From NCBI RefSeq assembly GCF_900141745.1, contig NZ_FSRM01000001.1, positions 558,001-622,000 on the forward strand: DNA of 64,000 nt, written 5' to 3'. Both the position numbers and the translations under genes were made by a program. Position 1 is the first letter of the stretch, and every line of letters begins with the position of its first letter. The notes under the pieces are model-generated. The model was not told the DNA's origin, did no database searches, and was given only the letters and a program-made list of their open reading frames with translations. Source of the DNA: Paraburkholderia phenazinium (GTDB lineage: Bacteria > Pseudomonadota > Gammaproteobacteria > Burkholderiales > Burkholderiaceae). Shown here one piece after another: positions 55,791-64,000 of this stretch.

Positions 55791-57266
55791 TCAACTGTCG
55801 AGCCGGCCAACAATCCCTGCGGCGGCCCCGCGGCCACCGAGCAAACTCGCCGCACCCGGAAAAGCGTCGACAACATCGAGTCCTTTCTCGGTAATGACGA
55901 GCTCCCGAAGCGAAGAATCGTGCGCGCTTTCGCGCTGTTTGACCACGGAGATCATTCGATGCAGACCAGTGTCGGTTTCCGCATAGCGCAGCAAAATGAG
56001 ATTTTCAGTCATGGCCGAGAGACGCATCCCGCGCATAACGGAGGGATCGGAATTGAACGGCACTTCTTCTGTGAGAAGCGTTGTCACCCCTGCGGCGCGT
56101 AACTGATGAGTCAATGCGTTGAGGAACAGACCAAACCGGCCAGTGCGCATTGCTGAATCACGAAACCCGTCGATACCGTCAAGCACAAGGCGCGTCGCGC
56201 CGGTCTGCTTTACCGTAGCGAGAGCGGTAGCTGCCAGTTCGTCTATTGCCAGTTCAATGGCCGGTTGCCACTGGACGGTCAGCCGCCCGTCGTCGCACGC
56301 CGCCTGCAACGGAATTGAAACGGATTCAGCCTTGCCGATGAGCCGTTGCGGCGACTCGTAAAAGCCAAGATAGACGGACTTTTCGCCGCGTTGCGCACCG
56401 GCCGATAGAAACTGCAGCCCAAGCAGCGTCTTGCCGATTCCTGATGCGCCCATCAGCGTGGTCGTGGAGCCCTTTATAAACCCTCCGCCGAGCAACTCAT
56501 CAAGACGTGGAATACCCGATCCGAGGCGCGCCTTGAGATCGGCCGGTCCAGGCTGCTCCGCACATCGTGCTTCCAGCCGTGGAAACATGACATGGCCGCT
56601 GTCCGTTATACGAAAAAAATGCTTGCCGAGCATGTGATCGCGAGCACGCATCTTGTGGACTTCAATTTCGCGTGTGCGGCGCATGCCATCGCTGTAACGG
56701 TTGAGCTCAATCAGGCCGTCGACGAGCGTATGTTCGGGATGCGGCTCATTACCCGACAAAGGAGCCAGCAGCAACGTCGTACAGTTCATGGCAGCAACCA
56801 GCGCGTTCAACTCATGGATGAACTTGGACAGCGAGAGGTCCGTTTCACTGAACTCGCGTGCGCTGCGAAAGCCATCGACGATGAGCAGACCCGGGCGGTA
56901 CTGGTGGAGGCTCAAGGCAACCTGCTTGAGGAAGCCATCAAGTCCGCCCTGCATAAGCGCGTGATAGCCCGAGACGAAAAACATTTTCTCCGCGACCGCT
57001 TTCTCGTCAAAGAAGCTGAGTGCGCTCAAATGCCCGAGGAGTTTGTCGTGCGATTCAGCGATCAAGGTCATATACAGCACCTTCTCGCCCTGGAGGACAC
57101 GATGGAAGCCGATCTGGCTCGACAGAATTGTCTTGCCCGCGCCAGCCATGCCTTCTATCAGGTACAAAGCGCCGCCGACCAGACCTCCGCCGAGAATGGT
57201 ATCGAGGCCCGGTACACCCGTTTCGACGTTCGAATGGCGCGACGCTGGAGATGTGTGAGTTGTCAT
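55791..57266 (-). CDS. KaiC-like double RecA-domain ATPase
   Basis: 491 residues from the ATG at 57266 (MTTHTSPASRHSN); a TTG ten codons earlier is open. Two KaiC-type domains: the first has GVPGLDTILGGG, Walker A EGMAGAGKT and Walker B LLIVDGF; the second has GIPRLDELLGGG, Walker A GASGIGKT and Walker B RLVLDGIDGF. Related proteins act with histidine kinases and response regulators in signalling and stress adaptation outside cyanobacteria. There is no KaiB/KaiA here, so clock function is not implied. It is followed by two receiver proteins, which are likely partners. Confidence 0.92.
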   Translation of the reverse strand: MTTHTSPASRHSNVETGVPGLDTILGGGLVGGALYLIEGMAGAGKTILSSQIGFHRVLQGEKVLYMTLIAESHDKLLGHLSALSFFDEKAVAEKMFFVSGYHALMQGGLDGFLKQVALSLHQYRPGLLIVDGFRSAREFSETDLSLSKFIHELNALVAAMNCTTLLLAPLSGNEPHPEHTLVDGLIELNRYSDGMRRTREIEVHKMRARDHMLGKHFFRITDSGHVMFPRLEARCAEQPGPADLKARLGSGIPRLDELLGGGFIKGSTTTLMGASGIGKTLLGLQFLSAGAQRGEKSVYLGFYESPQRLIGKAESVSIPLQAACDDGRLTVQWQPAIELAIDELAATALATVKQTGATRLVLDGIDGFRDSAMRTGRFGLFLNALTHQLRAAGVTTLLTEEVPFNSDPSVMRGMRLSAMTENLILLRYAETDTGLHRMISVVKQRESAHDSSLRELVITEKGLDVVDAFPGAASLLGGRGAAAGIVGRLDS

Positions 57267-57296
57267 TTTTTGAATCGTCTGCGAAGGTTCAAACAA

Positions 57297-57782
57297 GGGG
57301 CCGCCGCGGAATCAGCAAATCCCCCAATAGAAAGCAAACCGTGTACCTGACTCGCCGCGCCGACAGGAAAGCGCACCCGACAAGGTGCAACGAAATTTTA
57401 CCTTCTCGGTATCGTTTGTGATGGTCGAAGCATGGAGAGATGGAGCCCGAGTCGTTGGCCCACTGGTGCGTTTTGCGCGCGCAGGTCGAGCATCACGACC
57501 GCTTTACATCAAAGCGTGACGGTTGCCTGGACCGACTCAGGGATGGGAAAGGTCGATCAGCTTCAAGGTCGCGGTAACGGTTCGATACGACGCTGGGATT
57601 ATCGATCGCTTCCGAGCAAGCGGGGACGGCTGGCAAACGCGGATGAATGACGGGCTGTGCGACTGGCTCAAGACGCACCGCGTATGACGCACACCCCACG
57701 CCATACGTCAGCGAGTGGGTGTAATTTAGGCGTGGTTCAGGAAAGCAGAAACAGGCAAATTCGCGAGAACCCCTGTCAAAGT
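57297..57782. promoter_or_regulatory. Upstream region of the KaiC-like gene, to the tRNA
   Basis: 486 bp with no supported gene; short frames lack ribosome sites. It must hold the promoter of the KaiC-like operon (minus) and the junction with the tRNA 3' end. No clear promoter elements were found by eye. Confidence 0.4.
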
Positions 57783-57858
57783 TGGTGCGCCCGGCTGGGA
57801 TCGAACCAGCAACCCCTGCCTTCGGAGGGCAGTACTCTATCCATTGAGCTACGGGCGC
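57783..57858 (-). tRNA. tRNA-Arg (anticodon CCG)
   Basis: The minus strand folds as a 76-nt cloverleaf with encoded CCA: acceptor GCGCCCG pairs with CGGGCGC, the anticodon stem CTGCC/GGCAG holds loop CTCCGAA (anticodon CCG, reading CGG), and the T-arm carries GGTTCGATCC. Its 3' end is the island insertion site. Confidence 0.97.
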
Positions 57859-58144
57859 ATTGACACGAAAAGCGCCGTAAAACCGTGAAACCGGCACCAA
57901 ATCGAGACCGAGAGGATACCCGGTTTCAGCCGACCCGTCCACCGACCGCCCGGCGCACGCCACGGGCGATCCAGCCCATATCCCCCAGCCCAAACCGCCG
58001 ATAGGGGTAAACGCCCGCTGAATACCCCCCGCCAGCCCTCGCCGCCGCTGAAACCTTCCGTCTATAATCGCCAGTGGCTATAAAGAATAAGGTCGTTGGC
58101 GTCACGCTGTACCGCTCACAATACCCACGGGAGACGAGACAAGC

Positions 58145-59056
58145 ATGAGCGAAGCACCAAATCACGAAGCCCCGATCAAGACACCCGGGCAGCTCATTGC
58201 CGCCATCATTGCCGGTTTTGCTATTCCGGTCGTCATCATCGTCCTGCTCGCGATCTACGCGGACAACTGGACGCGCACCGGCGCCGGTACCGACAGTCTC
58301 TCCGACGCCGAGGTCAGCGCCCGCATCGCGCCGCTAGCCCAGGTCGACATTCGCGACGCCAACGCGCCGCGCGTCTACAAGACCGGCGAGGAAGTCTACA
58401 AGGCGGTCTGCTCGGCCTGTCACGCCACCGGAGCGGCAGGCGCACCGAAGTTCACCAACACCACGGACTGGGCACCGCGCATCGCGCAAGGCTACGACAC
58501 GCTCGTGCACACCGCCTTGACCGGCACGGGCGCCATGCCCCCCCGCGGCGGCACCAGCCCAGACGACTATAGCGATTTCGAGATTGCCCGCGCCGTCGTC
58601 TATATGGCGAACAATTCCGGCGGCAATTTTGCCCAACCGGCGGCCCCGACAGCAGCGCAAGCGGCCTCAGGCGCTGCCGCGGCGGCTGCACCCGCGTCCG
58701 GCGCCCCGGCTGACGCCAGCGCAGCAGCGGCGTCCCAGGCAGCGGCCGCGCTTGCCTCGATCGCCAGCGCACCCGCAGCCGCGCCTGGCGGAGACGCGGC
58801 GCAAAGCGCGGACGCCTCGCAGGCCGGCAAAGCGCTCTATACGCAGGTTTGCCAGGCGTGTCACGCCGCTGGCGTGCTGAATGCCCCGAAGTTCGGCGAC
58901 AAAGCGGCATGGGCACCGCGTCTCAAGGACCCGATGGACACGATTTACAACTACGCGCTGCACGGCAAGGGGGCGATGCCGCCTAAGGGCGGATCGAACG
59001 CGTCCGATGCCGACGTGAAGGCCGCCGTCGACTACATGGTCAGCGCAGCGAAGTAA
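58145..59056 (+). CDS. Membrane-anchored diheme cytochrome c
   Basis: 303 residues. One membrane span near the N-terminus (about 19-42, IAAIIAGFAIPVVIIVLLAI) anchors a periplasmic part with two cytochrome c domains. Heme sites CSACH (C89-H93) and CQACH (C236-H240), and the axial-Met contexts GAMPPRGG and GAMPPKGG. The two domains are joined by an Ala/Pro/Ser-rich linker of about 60 residues. The internal similarity suggests a tandem duplication of a c5-type domain. Likely an electron carrier to a terminal oxidase. Confidence 0.92.
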   Translation: MSEAPNHEAPIKTPGQLIAAIIAGFAIPVVIIVLLAIYADNWTRTGAGTDSLSDAEVSARIAPLAQVDIRDANAPRVYKTGEEVYKAVCSACHATGAAGAPKFTNTTDWAPRIAQGYDTLVHTALTGTGAMPPRGGTSPDDYSDFEIARAVVYMANNSGGNFAQPAAPTAAQAASGAAAAAAPASGAPADASAAAASQAAAALASIASAPAAAPGGDAAQSADASQAGKALYTQVCQACHAAGVLNAPKFGDKAAWAPRLKDPMDTIYNYALHGKGAMPPKGGSNASDADVKAAVDYMVSAAK

Positions 59057-59107
59057 GCGGTAACCGGTGCGCGGGCCAGGCGCCAGCTAAACAGCAAGAC
59101 CCAAAAG

Positions 59108-59146
59108 AAAAATCCCTGCACCGTGGCAACACGAGCAGAGATTTTT
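59108..59146. terminator. Bidirectional terminator between cytochrome and helicase
   Basis: Stem AAAAATC/GATTTTT extended by CTGC/GCAG across a mismatch, loop about 15 nt. It serves the convergent ends of the cytochrome gene and rep. Confidence 0.75.
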
Positions 59147-59205
59147 TACGTTCAGGCGCTGACTAGCGCTAAGGCACCGGACGCCATAGGGGCAAAAGCC
59201 ACGCC

Positions 59206-61290
59206 TCAAGGCTTCTGCAACAACGCCTTCAAACTCGCCAACCTGTCCTTCGGCGTCATCGGGGCTTCCTCCGCCGTCGGCGGCGGCGCCTCGTCCAGTC
59301 CCATCTCTGGAATAAACCGCGACGGCTCGCACACCACCGTCTCCCGCGCGCGCTTTCTCTTCTTGCACCAGTTCAGATGCAAGCTGCGCTGCGCCCGCGT
59401 AATCGCCACGTACATCAGCCGGCGCTCTTCCTCGATGCGCGCGTCGTCGATTGGCGCGTCGTCCGAGCCGCCGCGGTGCGGCATGATGCCTTCCTCGACG
59501 CCCACCAGAAACACGTGCGGATACTCGAGCCCCTTCGACGCGTGCACCGTCGAAAGCCGCACCGCGTCCGGATCTTCCTCTTTACCTTCGAGCATCGACA
59601 TCAGCGCCACCGTCTGGATCAGGCCCAGCAGGTTCTTGCCGGTATCCGCGAGACCGTCCGCGTTGTCGTAGCCGGTCGCCTCGGAGCCCGCTTCCGGCTC
59701 GGGCTTGGTGCCCTTGCGCTTCAACCACTCCACGAACTCCAGCACGTTCTGCCATTTCGACTGAGCCTGGCGCTCGTCGAACGCGTCGTAAAGGTAGGCC
59801 TCGTAGTGGATCGCGTCCATCAGGTCGTTGAGCACCTCGGTGGCCGGATCTTTTTCAGCGCGGTCGGTGAGGCGCTGCATGAAATCGCAGAAGGTGCGCA
59901 GCGGCTCGACCTGGCGCACCGACAGCCGCGCCTCGATCCCGCCCATATACACCGCCTCGAACAGCGACACCTTCGCCTGACCCGCGAACGATCCAAGCGC
60001 CTCGAGCGTCGTGTTGCCCACGCCGCGCCGCGGCGTAGTAATGGCGCGGATGAAAGCAGGATCGTCGTCGGCGTTGGCGATCAGCCGCAGATACGCGCAG
60101 ATATCCTTGATCTCGGCCTTGTCGAAGAACGACTGCCCGCCCGACAGTACATACGGAATCCGCTCGCGCCGCAGCACCTGCTCGAAGATCCGCGCCTGGA
60201 AATTGCCGCGATACAGGATCGCGTAGTCGCGGAACTGCGCACGCCGTTCGAACTTATGCGCGGACAAGCGAAATACCACGGACTCGGCTTCGTGTTCCTC
60301 GTCATTGCAGCCCGTCACGGTGATCGTGTCGCCCATGCCGTGTTCGGACCACAGTTTCTTCTCGAACAGCTTCGGGTTGTTCGCGATCACGTTGTTGGCG
60401 GCCGTCAGAATCCGCACCGTCGACCGGTAGTTCTGCTCCAGCTTCACCAGATGCAGCTTCGGAAAATCCTTGCCGAGTTGCGCCAGATTCTCCAGGGTCG
60501 CACCGCGCCAGCCGTAGATGGCCTGATCGTCGTCGCCCACCGCCGTGAATGCAGCGCGCGGGCCGGCCAGCTGCTTCAGCAGCTCGTACTGGCACGCATT
60601 GGTGTCCTGGTACTCGTCGATCAGCAGATAGCGCAGCTTGTTCTGCCAGCGGTCGCGCACCGCTTCGTTCTTCGCGAAGAGCTCGGCGGGCAGGCGGATC
60701 AGATCGTCGAAATCCACCGCCTGGTAAGCGTGCAGCGTAGCGACGTAGTTGCGGTAAACAATCGCCGCCTGGTGCTCGTCCTCGTTCGCCGCAATCGCCA
60801 CCGCCTCTTCCGGCATGATCAGGCCGTTTTTCCACAGCGAGATGATCGACTGGATCTTGCGGATGAAACCCTTATCCGTCGAGCCGACCTGTTCCTGGAT
60901 CATGCCGAAGCAGTCGTCCGAATCCATGATCGAGAACTGCGGCTTCAGGCCCACGTGTTCGGCCTCCTGACGCAGAATCTGCACGCCGAGCGAGTGGAAG
61001 GTACACACCGTCAACTGATTGACGGGCACCTTGCGGCCTTCCTTGCCGGGCGTGGTCAGCGTCTTGCCCTCGAGCAGCTTGCCGACGCGCTCGCGCATTT
61101 CCGCCGCCGCCTTGTTCGTGAAGGTAACGGCCGCGATATGGCGCGGCTCGAAGCCTTTGACTTCGATCAGGTGCGCAATTTTCTGCGTAATCACGCGCGT
61201 CTTGCCACTGCCTGCGCCGGCAAGCACAAGACAGGGACCATCGAGGTAGCGCACCGCTTCGTTTTGAGCGGGATTTAGGCCAGCGGACAT
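59206..61290 (-). CDS. rep: Rep-type ATP-dependent DNA helicase
   Basis: 694 residues from the ATG at 61290 (MSAGLNPAQNEAVRYLDG); upstream frame is spurious. UvrD/Rep superfamily: motif I AGAGSGKT, motif II LLIDEYQDTNACQ, GDDDQAIYGWRGA, and the C-terminal STVHASKGLEYPHVFL. Rep unwinds DNA 3'-5' and clears proteins ahead of replication forks. The Rep-versus-UvrD choice rests on length and on GWRGA-type motifs and is not certain. Confidence 0.93.
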   Translation of the reverse strand: MSAGLNPAQNEAVRYLDGPCLVLAGAGSGKTRVITQKIAHLIEVKGFEPRHIAAVTFTNKAAAEMRERVGKLLEGKTLTTPGKEGRKVPVNQLTVCTFHSLGVQILRQEAEHVGLKPQFSIMDSDDCFGMIQEQVGSTDKGFIRKIQSIISLWKNGLIMPEEAVAIAANEDEHQAAIVYRNYVATLHAYQAVDFDDLIRLPAELFAKNEAVRDRWQNKLRYLLIDEYQDTNACQYELLKQLAGPRAAFTAVGDDDQAIYGWRGATLENLAQLGKDFPKLHLVKLEQNYRSTVRILTAANNVIANNPKLFEKKLWSEHGMGDTITVTGCNDEEHEAESVVFRLSAHKFERRAQFRDYAILYRGNFQARIFEQVLRRERIPYVLSGGQSFFDKAEIKDICAYLRLIANADDDPAFIRAITTPRRGVGNTTLEALGSFAGQAKVSLFEAVYMGGIEARLSVRQVEPLRTFCDFMQRLTDRAEKDPATEVLNDLMDAIHYEAYLYDAFDERQAQSKWQNVLEFVEWLKRKGTKPEPEAGSEATGYDNADGLADTGKNLLGLIQTVALMSMLEGKEEDPDAVRLSTVHASKGLEYPHVFLVGVEEGIMPHRGGSDDAPIDDARIEEERRLMYVAITRAQRSLHLNWCKKRKRARETVVCEPSRFIPEMGLDEAPPPTAEEAPMTPKDRLASLKALLQKP

Positions 61291-61435
61291 CGTGTTTGGG
61301 CGGGGGGTGTTGCGGGTTGAGGGTGCGGGCAGGGATGCTAACACGAAGCCGGTGACGGCTCGGACATGCCACAATTACAGGCCGCGCGTCGTCGCCGCGG
61401 TGGCAAAGCGGCGCGCATTCTTGCAGGAAACTCAC

Positions 61436-62488
61436 ATGTCTGCACCGCTGAAAACAGGATTGATGGGTTACGGTTTTGCTGGCGCCACCTTCCACGCGCC
61501 GGTGATCGAGCACTGCGGCCGGGCCACGGTCGCTGCGATCGCGACAAGCAAGCCCGAGCCGGCTCGGGCTGACTGTCCGCACGCCAAAGTCGTGCCCGAT
61601 CTCGATGCGCTGCTCGCGCTCGACGACATCCAATGCGTGGTGATTGCCACGCCAAACGACACCCACTTCGACCTCGCCAAACGCACGCTCGAAGCCGGCA
61701 AGCACGTGGTGGTCGACAAACCGGTCACGCTGACGGCCACGGAGGCGCTCACGCTCGCCAACCTGGCGCTGGCGCGAGGCCTCACCTTCGCGCCGTTCCA
61801 CAACCGTCGCTGGGACGGCGATTTCCTCACCGTTCGCGACCTGCTCGCCAGCGGTGAGCTGGGCCGTATTACCCACTACGAGTCGCATTTCGACCGCTTC
61901 CGTCCGGATGTGCGGCCGCGCTGGCGCGAGGAAGCGTCGCGCGGCGGCGGCCTGCTGTTCGATCTCGGGCCGCATCTGATCGACCAGGCGCTGGCGCTCT
62001 TCGGCACGCCCGCCACGGTGTCGGCCACCGTCAAAACGCATCGCGATGGCGGGGGCGCCACCGACTACGTTCATCTGCAGCTGGGCTACGCGGATCTCGA
62101 AGTCGTGCTGCACGCAACCACCCTCACCGCGCTCGCGCCGCCGCGCTTTGCAATCGACGGCACGCGCGGCAGCTACGTCAAGCGTGAACTCGACACCCAG
62201 GAAGATCAGTTGCGAGCAGGTTTGCGCCCGGGTGACGCCGGTTTTGCTGGCGGCAACCCGGCGGGTCTGCTGCGCGTACTGGACGCGAGCAATCAGGAAA
62301 CTGAACGCGCCCTGCCGACCCGCGACGGCGACTATATCGGCTTCTATCGCTCGTTGGCGGCAGCCATCCTCGATGGCGAGCGTTTCCCGGTTAGTCCTCA
62401 GGACGCCGTCGACGTCATGACGATCATCGAACTGGCCGCGCGCAGCGAAGAGGAAGGCCGGCGCCTGCCCTTCGAGCGAATTCGCTGA
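61436..62488 (+). CDS. Gfo/Idh/MocA-family oxidoreductase
   Basis: 350 residues from the ATG at 61436 (MSAPLKTGLMGYGFAGATF), with CAGGAA upstream. NAD site GYGFAGATFHAP, catalytic Lys in VVVDKPVTLTAT, and a C-terminal domain with GGGLLFDLGPHLIDQAL. It resembles YdgJ-type sugar or inositol dehydrogenases. It is divergent from rep with about 145 bp between. The substrate is unknown. Confidence 0.92.
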   Translation: MSAPLKTGLMGYGFAGATFHAPVIEHCGRATVAAIATSKPEPARADCPHAKVVPDLDALLALDDIQCVVIATPNDTHFDLAKRTLEAGKHVVVDKPVTLTATEALTLANLALARGLTFAPFHNRRWDGDFLTVRDLLASGELGRITHYESHFDRFRPDVRPRWREEASRGGGLLFDLGPHLIDQALALFGTPATVSATVKTHRDGGGATDYVHLQLGYADLEVVLHATTLTALAPPRFAIDGTRGSYVKRELDTQEDQLRAGLRPGDAGFAGGNPAGLLRVLDASNQETERALPTRDGDYIGFYRSLAAAILDGERFPVSPQDAVDVMTIIELAARSEEEGRRLPFERIR

Positions 62489-62717
62489 GATCGCCGCGCA
62501 AGTCGCAGCTTACATGCTGACAACCGCTGCTAACAGTTCCGAAAGGGACGGTCCGTTACAATATGTTTCTGAATTCAGGTCATCGTGTGGCTGCGGCTAG
62601 CCGTTGCTTCACGATATCGATCTAACCGTCGATCAAGACCACGACGACCGCAGGCAACTGCATGGGACCGGAGTAAGCGCTCAAGCGCTAACTCCGACCA
62701 ACAAAAGGAGAGTACGC

Positions 62718-63065
62718 ATGCAACGTTTCACCCGTGCGCTGGCAAGTCTGGCACTGGTTTCTTCGCTGGCCGCCTGTGTGGTCCCGCAACAGGCACCGCC
62801 CCCGGGACCTAACCCGCACGAAATCGCAGTTCAGCGCCTGAATCAGGTTTACGGCCGTGCCGACAACCTGAGCCGCCGCATCGACAATCACGTCAATCAA
62901 GGCTACTACCCGCCCCCGCAAGGTGGCGCGCTGCATCACCGCCTCGACGTGATCCGTCAGGAAGCGCGTGACATGTCTGCCCAGCATGGTGGTGGCCTGT
63001 CGGGCGAAGAGCAACGCGTGCTGAACCAGGAACTCGACGGCGCAGCACACGCAATCGGCGAGTAA
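62718..63065 (+). CDS. Small outer-membrane or periplasmic lipoprotein
   Basis: 115 residues with GGAG 9 nt upstream. Lipobox LAAC in SLALVSSLAACVVPQQ, then a Pro-rich stretch and a helical domain with RADNLSRRIDNHVNQ and GLSGEEQRVLNQELDG. Function unknown. It has a terminator 45 bp downstream and is separate from gcvT. Confidence 0.85.
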   Translation: MQRFTRALASLALVSSLAACVVPQQAPPPGPNPHEIAVQRLNQVYGRADNLSRRIDNHVNQGYYPPPQGGALHHRLDVIRQEARDMSAQHGGGLSGEEQRVLNQELDGAAHAIGE

Positions 63066-63108
63066 GCCGCTCAGTCAATCTGTTCAGCAATTCGCTGTGA
63101 AAGCACAG

Positions 63109-63138
63109 GCGCGGGGGTCATTCCCCGCGCTTTTTTTT
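63109..63138 (+). terminator. Intrinsic terminator after lipoprotein gene
   Basis: Perfect 8-bp stem GCGCGGGG/CCCCGCGC, 6-nt loop, then eight Ts. Confidence 0.95.
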
Positions 63139-63224
63139 GGCGCTCGCGCCGCCCGCTGCACCGCCGCATAGCTCTCCAAAGCCTTCATTTGACAAGCCTC
63201 GGGGCCTCGCGTACATTCGCCGCA

Positions 63225-63320
63225 CGCGTCGGGAGAGAGCGTTGGCCGCCATGTTTTTTGTGGGCCGCGCCGCCGAAGGGGCACACCCACAAACTCTCAG
63301 GCAAAAGGACCGGCTGCGTC
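63225..63320 (+). promoter_or_regulatory. Glycine riboswitch, aptamer 1
   Basis: Contains GGAGAGAGCG near the 5' end, the conserved GCCGAAGGGGCA in the middle, and ACTCTCAGGCAAAAGGACCG at the 3' end, the hallmarks of the glycine-binding aptamer. It is the first of two aptamers in the gcvT leader, where glycine binding turns on glycine cleavage genes. Confidence 0.93.
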
Positions 63321-63375
63321 GAAGAACCCGTCTGATTCCGGCATCGTCCGGGCTTCATCAGGCACCGGTTTTTTG

Positions 63376-63530
63376 CACTCTGGAGAGCGGCAGTAGCCAC
63401 CGGCATCGACCATCGTCGAGCCAGGCAGGCTGCCCACCGAAGGGGCGCGCGCTTCACCGTGATGGCTTGCAGTCACTTGCAAACCCGCACGGCAGCGCAA
63501 TCTCTCAGGTATCGAGGACAGAGGGGTCAT
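63376..63530 (+). promoter_or_regulatory. Glycine riboswitch, aptamer 2
   Basis: TCTGGAGAGCGGC at the 5' side, CACCGAAGGGGCGCGC in the middle and ATCTCTCAGGTATCGAGGACAGAG at the 3' side. The region between the middle and 3' landmarks is longer than in aptamer 1 (about 50 nt more) and holds an extra stem. Tandem aptamers and short linker are as in typical glycine switches. Confidence 0.9.
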
Positions 63531-63554
63531 GCATGGCATCGCTCGCAGGCTTTT

Positions 63555-63586
63555 GGCCGCGAGGAATGAAGCCGCATGGCCTTTTT
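63555..63586 (+). terminator. Possible expression-platform hairpin of glycine riboswitch
   Basis: GGCCGCG pairs with CGC-AT-GGCC around an 11-nt loop, followed by five Ts, 30 bp before the gcvT start. It would suit transcription control by the riboswitch, though the stem is short and bulged. Confidence 0.45.
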
Positions 63587-63615
63587 GTTATCCGTCGAGA
63601 TTGCCTGAGGCCCTG

Positions 63616-64000
63616 ATGACCGAACTCAAACACACCCCGCTTAACGCCACCCATCGCGCGCTGAAGGCCCGCATGGTCGATTTCGGCGGCTGGGACATGC
63701 CCGTCAACTACGGCTCGCAAATCGACGAACACCACGCGGTGCGCACCGACGCCGGTATGTTCGACGTGTCGCACATGTGTGTGGTCGATTTCACCGGTGA
63801 GCGCGTCCGCGCGTTCTTCGAACACGCTATCGCCAACAACGTCGGCAAGCTGCAAACGCCGGGCAAAGCGCTCTACACCTGCCTGCTGAACCCAAACGGC
63901 GGCGTCATCGACGATCTGATCGTCTATTTCTTCTCCGAAACCCACTTCCGCCTGGTGGTCAATGCTGCCACCGCAGAAAAGGACATCGCCTGGTTCGGCA
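63616..64000 (+). CDS. gcvT: Aminomethyltransferase GcvT (partial, 3' end outside window)
   Basis: 128 residues to the window edge from the ATG at 63616 ([20 protein letters not shown]). Conserved landmarks are [31 protein letters not shown] and [21 protein letters not shown]-protein of the glycine cleavage system transfers the aminomethyl carbon to tetrahydrofolate. The tandem glycine riboswitch directly upstream confirms the identity. Confidence 0.97.
   Translation, partial: MTELKHTPLNATHRALKARMVDFGGWDMPVNYGSQIDEHHAVRTDAGMFDVSHMCVVDFTGERVRAFFEHAIANNVGKLQTPGKALYTCLLNPNGGVIDDLIVYFFSETHFRLVVNAATAEKDIAWFG

Larger units (their letters stand above)
51979..57858. mobile_element. Genomic island bounded by tRNA-Arg and its 3'-end duplication
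   Basis: 5.9 kb between the displaced tRNA 3' end and the intact tRNA-Arg(CCG). Contents are not core-type: a three-gene cassette with lower GC content, a structured non-coding stretch, and a KaiC-like ATPase with two response regulators. No integrase, transposase or phage gene is seen, so it is either a degenerate island or mobilised in trans. The intact tRNA at the right and remnant at the left fit the polarity of integrase-mediated insertion. Confidence 0.75.

Noticed and set aside
57266..57296. TTG start of the KaiC-like gene at 57296
   Set aside because: No ribosome site; the internal ATG at 57266 begins nearer the conserved domain.
51200..57860. Integrase, transposase, reverse transcriptase or CRISPR array in the island
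   Set aside because: Looked for and not found. No RT, so the inverted-repeat-bounded RNA cannot be called a retron; no regularly spaced repeats.
63137..63616. 159-aa plus-strand open frame across the gcvT leader
   Set aside because: It lies over the tandem glycine aptamers and terminator-like hairpin. It has no ribosome site and no recognisable product.

Overview
The window looks like a chromosomal segment of a Burkholderiaceae bacterium, most likely Paraburkholderia or Burkholderia. This rests on the high GC content, the flhDC-motAB-che gene order, H-NS-like and RpsU-like small proteins, and tandem glycine aptamers upstream of gcvT. No strain can be named from sequence alone.

Layout. 1-11.7 kb is one motility and chemotaxis block on the minus strand: flhD, flhC, motA, motB, cheY-type regulator, cheA, cheW, a chemoreceptor, cheR, cheD, cheB and a truncated cheY. 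A sigma-28-type promoter can be read in front of motA. 12.4-20.7 kb holds housekeeping and accessory genes: a GT4 glycosyltransferase, an H-NS-type protein, aquaporin, phosphatases, a BadF-type kinase, 3-methyladenine glycosylase, ribosomal protein S21 and an aldo/keto reductase. 21.0-24.5 kb carries fliC (with a clear sigma-28 promoter), fliD and a fliT-like gene. 24.8-34.0 kb is a glycosylation block: a large TPR/OGT-type transferase followed by genes for a CDP-linked, probably C-methylated 6-deoxysugar. Its position beside flagellin suggests flagellin glycosylation.

34.2-50.8 kb is catabolic. Two DUF1254/DUF1214 proteins lie between two putative outer-membrane channels. Next come a HAD phosphatase-like lipoprotein with an altered nucleophile, a RraA/aldolase plus LigJ-type hydratase plus MFS transporter group, two LysR regulators, and a CoA-transferase, enoyl-CoA hydratase, MFS transporter and SDR.

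51.98-57.86 kb appears to be a small genomic island. A tRNA-Arg(CCG) gene on the minus strand lies at one end, and a 45-nt near-copy of its 3' half (41/45 identical) in the same orientation lies at the other. Cargo is a three-gene cassette led by a TIGR04255-like protein, a 500-bp non-coding stretch with several hairpins ending in a terminator, and a KaiC-like double ATPase with two paralogous single-domain response regulators. No integrase is visible. A solitary HEPN-like gene lies just outside. This is the best candidate for an undescribed system in the window.

58.1-64 kb returns to core genes: diheme cytochrome c, Rep-type helicase, Gfo/Idh/MocA oxidoreductase, a small lipoprotein, the tandem glycine riboswitch, and the start of gcvT, cut by the window edge.
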